From: Prunus persica
Lineage: Eukaryota; Streptophyta; Magnoliopsida; Rosales; Rosaceae
Length of the DNA: 64,000 bases
Direction: 5' to 3'
Assembly (NCBI RefSeq): GCF_000346465.2
Contig: NC_034013.1
Coordinates: forward strand, 2,960,150 to 3,024,149
Part shown: one piece after another, positions 35,101-47,300 of the stretch
Layout: the number at the start of each line of letters is the position of its first letter
Numbering within the stretch: the stretch's first letter is position 1
Position numbers and translations under genes: made by a program
Notes under the pieces: model-generated
The model's database searches: none
What the model was told of the DNA's origin: nothing
Seen by the model: the letters and a program-made list of their open reading frames with translations, nothing else

Positions 35101-38100
35101 CCACAACCATAAGCTTCTACCCCATGAGGAGTCGATCTGACAAGGGGTTTGGTAGTTGAAACAGAAGAAGTGGAGATTTCTTGTTTGAAGTTTCTGGATG
35201 ACACAATTTTCTTCCTTTGCAAGGGGGAACAAAATTTAGAAATTTATTGATGATTTTGGAACTTTTCAATACTATTTCAGGATTGAAGATAAATAAAAGC
35301 ATAGTCTTTGACTAGCAAACCCTAGCTCATTGATAATCTGATGGGGACATCATTGTCAAACCACTTAGAGTTTATGAGAGAAAGAGATGGAAGAAGAGTA
35401 GTCATAATCCAGTTATGTCTTTGTGGCTGGATTAATTGCTCTTCATCTTCTAAAGTTCTCCATTAGAGACTTTTCATATTTCTTTGGGAGTTTCTAGAGT
35501 TCTGCAATCTATTTATTTTCTTTAAAAGCTTTAAATAAGTGTCTTTAGGTTTTCTAGTCATAAAGTCTTGGTGCATGTTTCCAGTAATAAAGTCTTAGTA
35601 CATGTGATGCAGGAGCATCTACAAAGCTCTCTAAGATTACTTAGGCCTGTGAATCAATTGAACTAGGGTTCTATTTACTTTAAATTATTAGTTACTTATT
35701 TTCTTTTCCTTTTCTTACTAGGATTTGGTTTAATTTCTTGTTTAGGTTTTTAATTTCCTATGTCAATTAGGTTTTCTGTATTCTAGTATAAATAGGCTAG
35801 TTAGAGACTTTTGTATGCATTTTTTGTTGATCAATATAATTTCAGACTTTAGTCTATAGAGTTTCTATTGGGATTTTTCCCTAGAACTCAATTATCTTCA
35901 TTCCAACTTCGATTCTAATGCTTTATCCTTCTATTCTTTGTATTTTGAGTATGTTTGGGTCGCTGGACAGCAGCTTATAGCCGCTGCCCTGCATCAAATT
36001 GGTATCAGATCCAGGTTAATCCTTGCTCCACACCATGGTTGGATGTGCTCGAGGTCGTGGACGAGGGAACCAAGCCTAACAAATAGAGATGGCTGAGATG
36101 TGGCGTATCATGGAAGAGTTGTCAAGAGCGGTGCAAGCCCTCCAATGACAGGAACACGCAGATGCCTACATGGAAATTCCGGAACGCAACCGCCAACCTT
36201 TAGACATACCAGAAGATGGTCGTAAGGATGACTTTGAAGAAGAGGTAAACCCCTTTCATGAAGCTGGAAACCATGGTGATGGTGATCGAGGTGGATTGGA
36301 AAGAGCGGTTCACTCTAATTCTTTAGTTAGTTTCGTAAATTTAGATATCCTTCCCATATTTGATCGTTGTTTAGAAGAGGATTGTGAAATTTGTTTTCAG
36401 GTTGAGAAAAGTTTTGATTTTGACAATGTATATGGTAAGAGTAAGCAAGATGAATCTAGTGTAATCTTGAAGATGGTGGATCAAGAAAAGGTTGGGTCTG
36501 AACTTTTGAAGGAACACAATCCATACAAGTTTGAAGGCAAGGTCATACAAGAAAGTCTTGAAGGAACCATTAGAGATGAGATGACTTCTAGTGATACTTC
36601 TGAGTATATTGATTTTCTTGGAGTTGATTCTTTTGATTTGAAGACTGCCAAGAACTTTGTTGATCGTGTCAATCTAATGGCTTTTGGATTGAACAGCTTT
36701 TGGGCTGCGAGGTTGTATACAGTGTAGATAACTTGAATTGTTCTAGAAGGATTAAATATTTTAAGTATCTATTTCTTTGGAGTGGGAAGGTTCAATTTCA
36801 AGGCCAAAGTTCTATAGACAGTTTAAGTGTAGGTTGTGTTTGGACAGTTTTCAGCAAAAGGTTGGAATTCGAAGACAAATTCTTCACAATCCGGTGGAAT
36901 TGATGCAAGAAAATAAACATAAGTATTCAAGAGTGGTTCAATATTCAAAATATCTCTTTGTTTGGAAAGGAAGAATTCAGTTTCAAGCTTCTCATGGAGT
37001 ATATTCAAAATACCTCTTTGTTTGGAAAGGAAGAATTCAGTTTCAAGTTTCTCATGGAGTCTTCGTTGATAACAGTTTAGACTCGAGGATGAGTCTCTTC
37101 CAACCTGGGGAGTTTGATGCAGGAGCATCTACAAAGCTCTGTAGTTTAAATTGGGCTAGGGTTCTATTTACTTTAAATTATTAGTTTTCTTTTCCTATTC
37201 TTATTAGGATTTGGTTTAATTTCTTGTTTAGGTTTTTAATTTTCTATGTCAATTAGGTTTTCTGTATTCTAGCATAGATAGGCTAGTTAGAGACTCTTGT
37301 ATGCAGTTTTTGTTGATGAAAATAATTTCACACCTTAGTCTATGGAGTTTTCTATTGGGATTTTGCCCTAGAACTCAATTATCTTCGTTCCAACTTTGAT
37401 TCTACTACTTTATCCTTCTATTCTCTGTATTTTGGGTATGTTTCGGTCGCTGGACAGCAGCTTATAGCCGCTGCCCTGCATCAACATATATCCAGTAATA
37501 AAGTCTTAGTGCATGAATTTAGACTATTTGTATTTGGGAGTCTTAAATCTTAGTTTTGGGTATAAATATATGTAAGTGCCTTGGGCAAAGGCAATGAACT
37601 TTGATAAATAAACAGTTATCAGAAATTTTCCGGCCTACTTTCCTGCGATTGGAATTTTGGTGCAAAGCTAAGTTTGTCCTTATCTTTATTATTAATAGGT
37701 TTGCTGTTTAATTGCCATTATTCTATCAAGTACTTGTTTCCTTGTTGATATTCCAGCCAATTCTTCTTTTATTGCCTTGTTTCTAAACTTGTTTTCATTG
37801 AAGCCTAGAAAAAGATAATCTCGAGCCTATATGGAATTTAAAGACTTGGCATTAGACTTTGAACACATCCTACACTAGAGGAATCTACACAATTCTTGGA
37901 ACCACTTACATTCCGGATTTTAAATAGCATCATGCGGGCAACAAAGTTAACTAGTTTCATGCGTATTTCCTACTGTGAATTCCTTGTTTGTTGATGGGTG
38001 TTGATGCATGGTAAAATTTAATAGCTTGAGTTGATTCTAAAATTGATCTTGGTACTAGTTAACTCATATGCTGCATCATAATCTGTACAATCTAGGATAA

Positions 38101-41100
38101 GAACAAGAAAACGAGTTTATGACATGAGAATTGTCTTTCCCAGGGCTAAAATTTGAACCCCAAATTATTGAATACCAATATTGGAATCCCAGGTGCTTGC
38201 ATGCAGCCTATTTTCTTCTAATGACAGAATAAAAAAGGGCATTGGAATCTCCACAACCATTTTGCCAGTAATACCTCATTCTTCTTCCTCAAACTACCCA
38301 CCCCAAACCTCCTTTTTCTTTCTCATTAGACATGACATCCCATCTGATAATCATTTTTCATTGAAGCTTCTACAGAAATGAAAGGTTACAAATCTAGAAC
38401 ATTATTATTTTTTTTTAAGAAACAAATTGTATTAAAAGAGGGACAAAATACAAAAGTGGATAAGAAATCTACAGCAGGCAGAGAAGAAGAACAAAGAAAA
38501 AACAACCCGGCTCTCACAAACCAAAAAGACAACCCAGAACAACCTTAAGCTCTAAAACCAGACAAACCCCGCTCCCTAGACAACCACAACTAAACTCTCA
38601 ACGATTTGGTCATTTTGGAACACCAACACCCACTTTTCTAACGATTTTTCTATCTAATTTCCCTCCCTCAACCTTACTAGCAGAGCCCAAACCAATAAAT
38701 AAAAATAGAAATAAAATAAAGTGTAATCCACAGAAAATATAAATAACTTACATGCCTATCAAATCTACCAGGCCTTGTCAGAGCTGGATCAAGAATATCA
38801 GGCAAGTTTGTTGCAGCCATCAGAATTATTCCCTGCAGAAATGTCAAAACTTCAGAAATAGTAGAAAGGAACCCATAAATACAGAAAGATCCTTTAATAT
38901 ACCTCATTCTGCTCAAAACCATCCATTTCAACAAGTAGTTGATGCAGCGTTTTCTTTGTATGCCCTTCCCATTGTTTCCGAGTGGATCCAACAGCATCTA
39001 TTTCATCAATGAAGATGATGCACGGAGCCTGTGAGAAATGAAAATCATACAAAACGCAATCAGAAGACATGCCAAGGAACCGCTTGCATGACTTCAACAA
39101 AGTGCATAGTTTTAGAAAATCTAGAACAGTTAAGACCAAAATTACCCTATGAACACTATTGAGTTACTTAAATGGGGGTCGAATGACTAGACGCATGAGG
39201 AAATTTGTAAGTTTCCTTAGGGAGGCTGAACTTAGGGATCTTAGGCTACATCCAGTGTTGGGGAGAGGTTGGCTTGTTCAAAGCAGGATGGTTTCTCTTC
39301 TCTCCTTTCAGGGAGGATCTTTTCCCTAGTTTTAGACCAGGAGGTGATGTAGTACAGCCCGTAGGTATTAGATTAAGCACTTAAACAATAGAACAGAGAA
39401 AAACATAAGAGATCGAGGAGAAGAAAATATAGATCGAAAATACGAAAGAAAGGGAAAAACAGTAGAACAAGAACAATATCAGAGATCGAGAAGAAGAAAA
39501 TATAGATCGAAGGGACGAAAGAAAGGGCAGAAATCAGAGAGTTCTAGAAAAGGTTTACTCAATATTCAAATCTGAATTTTAAAGAACTACATGGGGTTAT
39601 TTATAGCAAAATAAAATCTAGAAATAATAGGATAAAAATCCTTTGCTTAAATAGAAATCCTAACGCAAATAAAACAGGAAACTTAAAACTAGAAATATGG
39701 AAATCTGGAAAAGTAGAAATCCTACTAGTAATTGGAAAACTAGAGAATCTAGGAAACAAACGAATACATTAGGAAACTAATAAATTTAGGTCCTACGAGC
39801 CCTGCATCAGGAGGCCCTTGTAATGATTGTGTCAGATCATTTTGCCATCATCTTGGATACCAATACTGTGACAAGGTGTCCCTCACCCTTTAGGGTTGAC
39901 ACTTGACAAGATGGAGTAAAACCATAAGGGTTTCAAGGAAAACTTCAAGAACTGGGGGGAGGATGTTGGGTTCAGGAATGGACATATTACGGAAGTTGAG
40001 GATTTAAAAAAGGAGCTGGAAATCTAGAAAGAGGATTTGGTGATATTAGACTAAGGCTGCTATTCCAGATCAAACAAAAGAGATTGATATTCTAGAGAAA
40101 AAGGGTGAGACGGTACCATGAGGCGCAAAGACCTTAGAAACAGGTTTGTAGAATTGACCAATGTTACCTAGAACGGAGTTCGAGTTGATACGTGGAATAG
40201 GGTATGTAGACATAGTTTGTAGGGTGTTTTGGGTCATGGTTTGTTTTGAACTCTTAATGCGATCGATAATTTTTGAATAAATTACACATTAGGAGGTAGC
40301 CCATACCTAAGGTTTTTGGGAGCCAGATCTTTAAGGGCTCGTTTGGTACACATGACTGTCTTGGCATGGACTATGCTTAGGGACTGGCTTGGCTTGGCTT
40401 GGTCTAAGTTGGATAACACTTATCCTACGTTTGGTGTATGTTTGGACTAGGACTAGAATTTTTTTATTTTTTCAAAAATATCTACATATATGTATATATA
40501 CATACATATAATATATATATATAGGTGTATATATGTATATTATAATATACATGGGTATAATACATATACATATATTTATATATATGTATGTATATTATAA
40601 TATATAATATATATATGGGTATGTTATAATAATAATAATAATAATATACATGTATATACGTGTATATACATATATTATATATGTATGTATATATACATAT
40701 ACATTGTATATATTATAAAATACATATGTATATATAATATATGTATATATATTATATATTATAATATACGTATATATACGTATATACATGTATATAATAT
40801 ATGTGTATATAGGTGTATCTATATATTATAATATATATATATGGGTATAATACATATATATATGTATATTATAATATATATACATATAGTATAAATATAT
40901 AATGTATGTGTATATACGTGTGTATATGTATATTATAATACATACATGGGTATAATATATATACACATATATGTATATATACTTATATATATATATATTA
41001 CATATATACATGTATGCTATTATTATAATATTAATATGTATGTGTATATGGGTATATTATAATAATAATAATATACGTGTACATATCTATATGTATTTAT

Positions 41101-41339
41101 ATATTATATATGTATATATGTGTATATATACGTGTATATATGTATATTAATATGTAATATAATATATATTACATATATACATGTATACATGTATGCTATT
41201 ATTATAATATTAATATGTGTGTGTATATGAGTATATTATAATAATAATATATGTGTATATATCTATATGTATTTATATATATATTATATATGTATATGTG
41301 TATATACATGTATATATGTACATTATAGTATATGTGTAT

Positions 41340-41375
<36 letters not shown>

Positions 41376-44300
41376 GTAATATATGTTATTAGTATTACAA
41401 TATAATATATGCATCTTATACATTGGTGAACATAGGACTAGCTAATCCTCACTTTCTACATGGGCTTAGTAGTCCCCTCCTAATGAGGTGTTTTTAGTGG
41501 GCCCGGTATTAGCAATCCCATCTAAGACTAGAATTAAATGAAACAAACATGGTACTAAATTTAGTCCAAGCCAGTCCAAGCCAAGACTGTGTACCAAACG
41601 ACCCCTAAAAGGTTAGTAAGGGACTAGATGGGTGGAAAAAGGGTTCCTTGTCTTGGGGTGGTAGCTTTGCGCTGACCAAGCTAATGAACCTTCCGCCCTC
41701 ATACAAGAGCAGAAGGCCACAGCATTTTCTTCATCGGTGGATGAAGATGGAACAAAGTAACTTCTGGTTGACCATGGTCCCAGAAAAAGAATACAATCGA
41801 GAAACGACAAGCATAACTAGAGTAGCCATACATACAAAACTATTCCAGATCTATGTGTCGAATGGAACTCAAAGTTCTAGACTGACTTTGGTGAAAATCG
41901 GGTAGTGAGTAGTCTTCCAACCTGCTTCATGTCTCCATTTAAATTATCAGTTAGGGTGACAAAAACAGTTGAGAAATTATTTCAAGAAGGATTGTTTGCG
42001 GGAAGGTCGAGAAGAGTGTAGAATAGGTCATCTACTCAGCTTAGTCAAAGACGGAAGGAGAAAGGGGGAATTGGTACCTTGTAATCTGAGTAAAAGGAAT
42101 ATTGCTCTCTGGGAAAATAGTTGTGGTCGTTTCCCCTTGAACAAGATTCTTTCTGGCTCACGATTATTAGGAGCAAGTTTGGATTGCATTCTAATGGGTG
42201 GATCTTTTTTTTTTTTTTTTTTTTTTTTTTGCTAGAATCAGTTAGTTGATCGAAACTAGATCTTGTGGAATGATAATGAATATCAGACGATACATTTTTT
42301 ACCTTGCTAAAAAACTGATCCTTGCCAACAACATCTTGCCTAACCCCAAGGGCAAACACAAAAGGAACAGGAACAATTCTCAAGACAAAACACTCATTGT
42401 TTGGAATCCGTGTCTAGAATAGGATGTTAACTGTCGAGGTGAGTCTTGAAGAAGCTCAAACATATATCACGGTTCAAGACTTGAAAAGTTCATGATGGCT
42501 AAATGAAAAAGCTCTTCCTAGGTATAAATGAAACATAATTAGCATAAGAGTGCATCTTCGGAACAAGTTTCAAATGCATATCATTTGCCCTTGACACATA
42601 TGATTTACACAAGAAAATTTTCGTTAGATTGTTGTTTTTGTGTACACGATTCTTCATACCTCAGTCCCAACCGATCACACAATTTCTATGATTAATTGTT
42701 GCACGTTTACAGTTGGTTGTGTACTCTACAAAGCATTTCTGATTGATTATGCATGGATGATCCATATTGTACCTTCCCTGCGACTCATCATGACTGTCGT
42801 GCTGGATCTACTTGATTTATTTGTTTTATTGTAAATATATAAATACTAAGTTGTGTCCACTACTATCTCAGATTGAGTGTTATTAATTCCGTTGTTCAGA
42901 GTGATCAATCCTACATTTCTTTGTGGTAGATTTCCCCTATGAATTTCCTTTAACTTACACAGACCAATTCTTCAGTTTCCTCGCAAGCCTTCGAGCCAAA
43001 CGTCACACAAATTAACTCTGTTGCTTCTGAAAAATCTCCTCTGTCTTTAGTAGCATCACTAAAACACTTACCCGACCACTCTGCACAACCTAAGTCCACT
43101 TTTGTGGAATAACTTCTCAATCTATTTCTCATCATCCACCACCTCTACATAGCCTCATCTACCTCTAAGTTTCCTATTTTATTTGGATTAGGATTTCTTT
43201 CCTCGAATAGGTTTAATTTTCCTTTTCACTCTAGGGTTAGATTATTATAAATACCCTTCTATGTAATTCATTATGGAGTTGAGATTTGAGATATTAAGAA
43301 AAGTTTACTTTCCAGAGATTGGAGACTCCTTGGTGTGAAGCCAAACCCCTGGAGTGATTCCAGACCTATTCTTGTTCGTTCTATTTTCTGTTTTCCATTG
43401 TTATCACTTCCCCTAAACTACCTAAATCTACAATTCACCCATGTCCTACATCAACTTCTCTCAAATCTCGCAAGTTCTTTTTCTTAACCAGTCCCATTTT
43501 ACACTGGAAATACATATTGACAGAATTGCCATCATTCTGGCTCTCCATGTTCTATGTATGCAGCCATATAAGTAATATCAAATTATTCCACCTTTTGATT
43601 CTGGTTAATGTTTCATGATGAATAGTTATCTCAATAGCTCAAAGTATTAGTAAGCCCTTGGGGCTAGCCGAAGTGGTGAGGGTGGATGGGGGTAATGGTA
43701 ACGATTAGGATAGGTCTAGGGTTCAATTCCATCTAGTGTAACCAAAATAGTGGAATGTCGTAGTTGCTTAATTAATCAATTTAGTACATAGTCCCATAAA
43801 TAATTTTTTAAGGCATGCCAAATTGCCACCAAAAAATGCCTCATAACCAACAAACCTTTTTTTTGGCTGCTTGGAATAAGGATCTTACACGCCGAGCACC
43901 AACTCCAACAAACCTGTCATCCAAATAAGTAACATGAGATCACTACAGGCTTGGCAATGTCAAGTAATTCCCAGATATAAGCAATATCAGTTCACACAAC
44001 ACAGCTCATATCGTAAGCAGTGACAACAAAAATCAGATCTCAATTGATTAACGCTCATACATTAAAAGAAAAAAAGGAACTAAAGAGCAAAAGAGCAAAT
44101 GAGCAAAAGAAAACATACAAAAGCTTCATCTTTGAAGAATGTCACACAAGCATACATGAGTACGCTGTTGAGAAACAGTAAAGGCTGATATATTTGTGGT
44201 GCTGTTTATAGCAAAGTAATAAGATCAATAATTATTCATATCTGAACAGCCGGATGGCCAAAAATACCAACAGAAACTTCATAATAATATCCCAATCTAA

Positions 44301-47300
44301 GTATATGTATCAACTAAATAGCTTGAAAGACCAACAGAAGCTTGATAATTCACTGCCACAAATAGGGAGTAGCAATGCTTTGAAACCCATCCAAGATCTG
44401 ACATTCAACAACATGCTTGAAGTTAAACAATTCTAACTTTCTAAGACCAGAACCACTGACTAGCAAAGCTTTACGTGGACCTGATAATGATCAAGTTAAT
44501 GTGAAACAAAATGATGGGTGTAATTCAATTTTCAGGTACAGATCTGATAATAATGGGTTAGACATGATTTAACAAGCCAAAAAAGACCGCAGGGAAAAGG
44601 TTCATACAGATGGAAGGAAAAAAGCATTACAAGGAAAATGGTAATTCATTGAGAGATATGTAACAGGACATGACGTTTTTAAAAGCTGACATGGATAACA
44701 GGTAAGAATTTATAATAACATATTCATTGTACTGCATTCAACAATTTTAAATCTGCTACAATTGATTTTAACCATCACTGGGAAAAGTATAATTATTTAA
44801 CCAGTCCAAAAAACCAAGACTGCAAATTATCCTCAAAACAATCTAGCTAAATAGCATGCGACAAGACTTATTTAAATGAAATGAAAAGTAGAGATACCTA
44901 AAATAAAATATTGGAAAACATAAAGCTTACAAAAAATAGCACAATATTGAGAGATTTTTTATATGTAAAAGCGTATAAGATGGCTCACATTTCCTCAAAT
45001 TCAGATCCTGCTCTATAGAAAAATGGTACACCAGCTTCTCCTGCAATAGCCTTCAAGGTCCAACATAAATCAGAATTTTTTTTTTTTTGGAATGTTTTTA
45101 TGAGAAACATAATTTCATTAAAAAGGAACAGAACAATACAGAGGACAAGCAGTCCGCTGATCTAGCTAGAAAATGCCAGCCAGCTAAACACAAACAAAGA
45201 TTGCAAAACATAGCAAAGAAACAAAGTTACATGGCAGCAGACCAGTAAAGACTAGTGAACACCAGAACTCCAAGCATACAACTAAGCTTAAGAATTATCC
45301 CAAAATTCAGAAGATACCGACACCCCAAAAACAAACTCTGTCCCATAGAAGATCCATCTCCACATCCCTTGCTCCACCAATAAACCTATATTTCCCACAT
45401 AACAATGAAACAAAAGAGGCTGGAGTCGGTCAACTGAAATGGTTCTCCCTAAACAGTCTTCTCCATAAGGTCAGAGCAAGGGGGCAATGGAGCAACGGGT
45501 GATCTGAACTCTCAGAAGAGATTTTTTTTTTAACAGAAACTTTACAAATTCAAAAAATAGAGACGAAGAAACAAGCAAGTGGATAAGGAATCCACAAGAG
45601 AACAAAAGAAAGCTACAACCTCAAGACCAAAACAACAAAAGAACGCAGGCCAAAAAAACAAACAAGAAGGCCAACCAGGAAAAGAGGAAAGAACAACACA
45701 TCACTTCACAACCGCTAACAAATCACGCATAATAGAAGAGACAGCCAAATAGGAGTAACCAAAGCCCATAACGCCTCCCAAAACTTCACTCTATCCCACA
45801 TTTCAGCCACCCCCACATCTTTGTAGTCCTAAAAAATTCTTCTGTTACCCTCCAAGCATAATTTCTAGAACACTGCATGCACCAAGCAACCCCACAGAGC
45901 TTTAGCTTTCTTCCCCCTACCCAGCGCATCAATCTTGGAGGATAACAGCTGAAAGCAACCTTTAGGAATAACCCAAGCAGCATTAACTTCCCACAGAAGT
46001 AACCACCACACCTTTAAAGGAGTAGGAGCAATGAATGAACAAATGATCCGGCTTTCCCCGTCCATATTGCAAACAGTGCACCAGTGGGAGGATAAGCACA
46101 TAAAGGGGCGATGCCTCTGCAAAGTGTCACAAGTATTAACTTTCATAATGACAACTTGCCAAAGAAGAATTTTAACGTTGGGAGAGTCGTAGCCTTCCAA
46201 ATTTGAGAGGATCAAAAAGAATGGCACGAGTATAACCGTGAGTGATCCAACTTCCGCCTTCTGTTCTCCCTCCTAGAGGGAACCCAATCTAACTCCATCC
46301 AGGATAACCAGTAACCTAGTCGCCACATCAATCTCCCTCAAAGTAAGGTGCCTTCCAAATCCGAAATCCCAAATGTGAGGGTACACTCCAGAACTCACAA
46401 CAGAAGAAATACTATTGCTTCTTACTGGACAGAATGAAGAGTCTGGGGAAAACCTCTTTGAGCAAACCTCCCCTACACCAATCATTCTCCGAAAATCTCA
46501 CCTTATCCCCTCTACCACCCACAAAATCACAGCCTTGAAGAAATACAGGGTAACCACTAAAAATGTCTTTCCACTGGTTACGACAAGAGCCACGAGATAA
46601 AACATTAGCATTCCAGCCATTAGCACTCACCCCATAAATACTCTTGATCACCTTGTGCCAAAGAGAATTAGGTTATTTGGGGAATCACCACAGCCACTTG
46701 GTACACAAAGCCACATTCCTCACTTTTAAAGAACCCACCCCTAAACCGCCATTATTTTTTCATCTTTCAACAACCTCCCACCTGACCAAGTGAGTTTCCT
46801 TCCCATCATCCACACCTTCCCACAAGAAATCTCTCATTAGCTTCTCCACATAACTCACCACACAGCTCGATATTTTGAAAAGAGACATGTTAAATAGGAA
46901 TACTTTTCAAAACAGCCTGAATCAAAGTGAGTCTTCCACCTTTGGATAAACACATCTTCTTCCACTTCTACAGCCTTTTCTCTACCTTTTCCACGACCAG
47001 ATCCCAAAAACAGTGTGTTCTAGGATTCCCACCAAGGGGAAGGTCCAAATACAACATAGACCAAGCCCCCACCTCGCAGCCCCAAGCCTCAGCCATCGTA
47101 GCCAGCTCCCCCTTGTTGTAATTGATGCCAATTAATGAGCATTTCGACTTATTAATTCTCACACCTGATACAAAACAAAATAAATTAAGCATCTCCAGAA
47201 GATTGTGCCAATAATCCGGCCTGTCCCCAATGAAGAAAATAGTGTCATCGGTAAATTGGAGATGGGACACCTCCACCTGATCCCGACCAGCAACAACACA

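Larger units (their letters stand above)
35605..37483 (+). mobile_element. Small non-autonomous LTR retrotransposon
   Basis: LTRs at 35605-35996 (392 bp) and 37115-37483 (369 bp), both TGATGCAGGAGC...CTGCATCA in direct order. A primer site TGGTATCAGATCCAGG starts at 36000, and a polypurine-like GGGGAGTT precedes the right LTR. Flanks are ACATG and ACATA, a 5-bp duplication with one change. The internal 1.1 kb has only gag-like remnants and no protease, integrase or RT, so it would need enzymes from another element. Flanking sequence on both sides shares 'ccagtaataaagtcttag', so the element landed in an older repeat. Confidence 0.88.
33765..38751 (-). other. FTSH11 intron 11, transposon-filled
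   Basis: A 4987-bp intron. From left to right it holds a LINE 3' fragment (34130-34560), an LTR with primer site (34569-35066), a LINE scrap (35160-35330), a small LTR element (35605-37483) nested in another LTR-like sequence, and a further LINE 3' scrap (38405-38690). No foreign gene is intact. Confidence 0.8.
39184..42204 (+). mobile_element. Decayed LINE with two nested insertions
   Basis: Plus-strand L1-type relic. The endonuclease part reads [20 protein letters not shown] (39184 on), then SRMDGFLFS-like wording, then after the solo LTR a 'DHF..I.LDT..V' phrase. After the MITE (from about 41609) it resumes with wording like [14 protein letters not shown], the region past the RT, and ends near 42200 with KFGLHSNGW. 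Stops and shifts are everywhere, so it is old. Confidence 0.65.
39029..43855 (-). other. FTSH11 intron 9, transposon-filled
   Basis: A 4827-bp intron. It holds a plus-strand LINE relic (39184-42204) interrupted by a solo LTR (39345-39809) and a MITE (40335-41605), then a poly-T run, then sequence with an LTR-like piece near 43165-43454. Nothing in it looks like an intact gene. Confidence 0.8.

Noticed and set aside
36823..37128. 101-residue minus-strand open frame with repeated [12 protein letters not shown]
   Set aside because: Mirror of the 60-bp tandem repeat; the element reads on the plus strand.
40595..41423. YIYIY-rich open frames on both strands
   Set aside because: Translations of AT microsatellite within the MITE.
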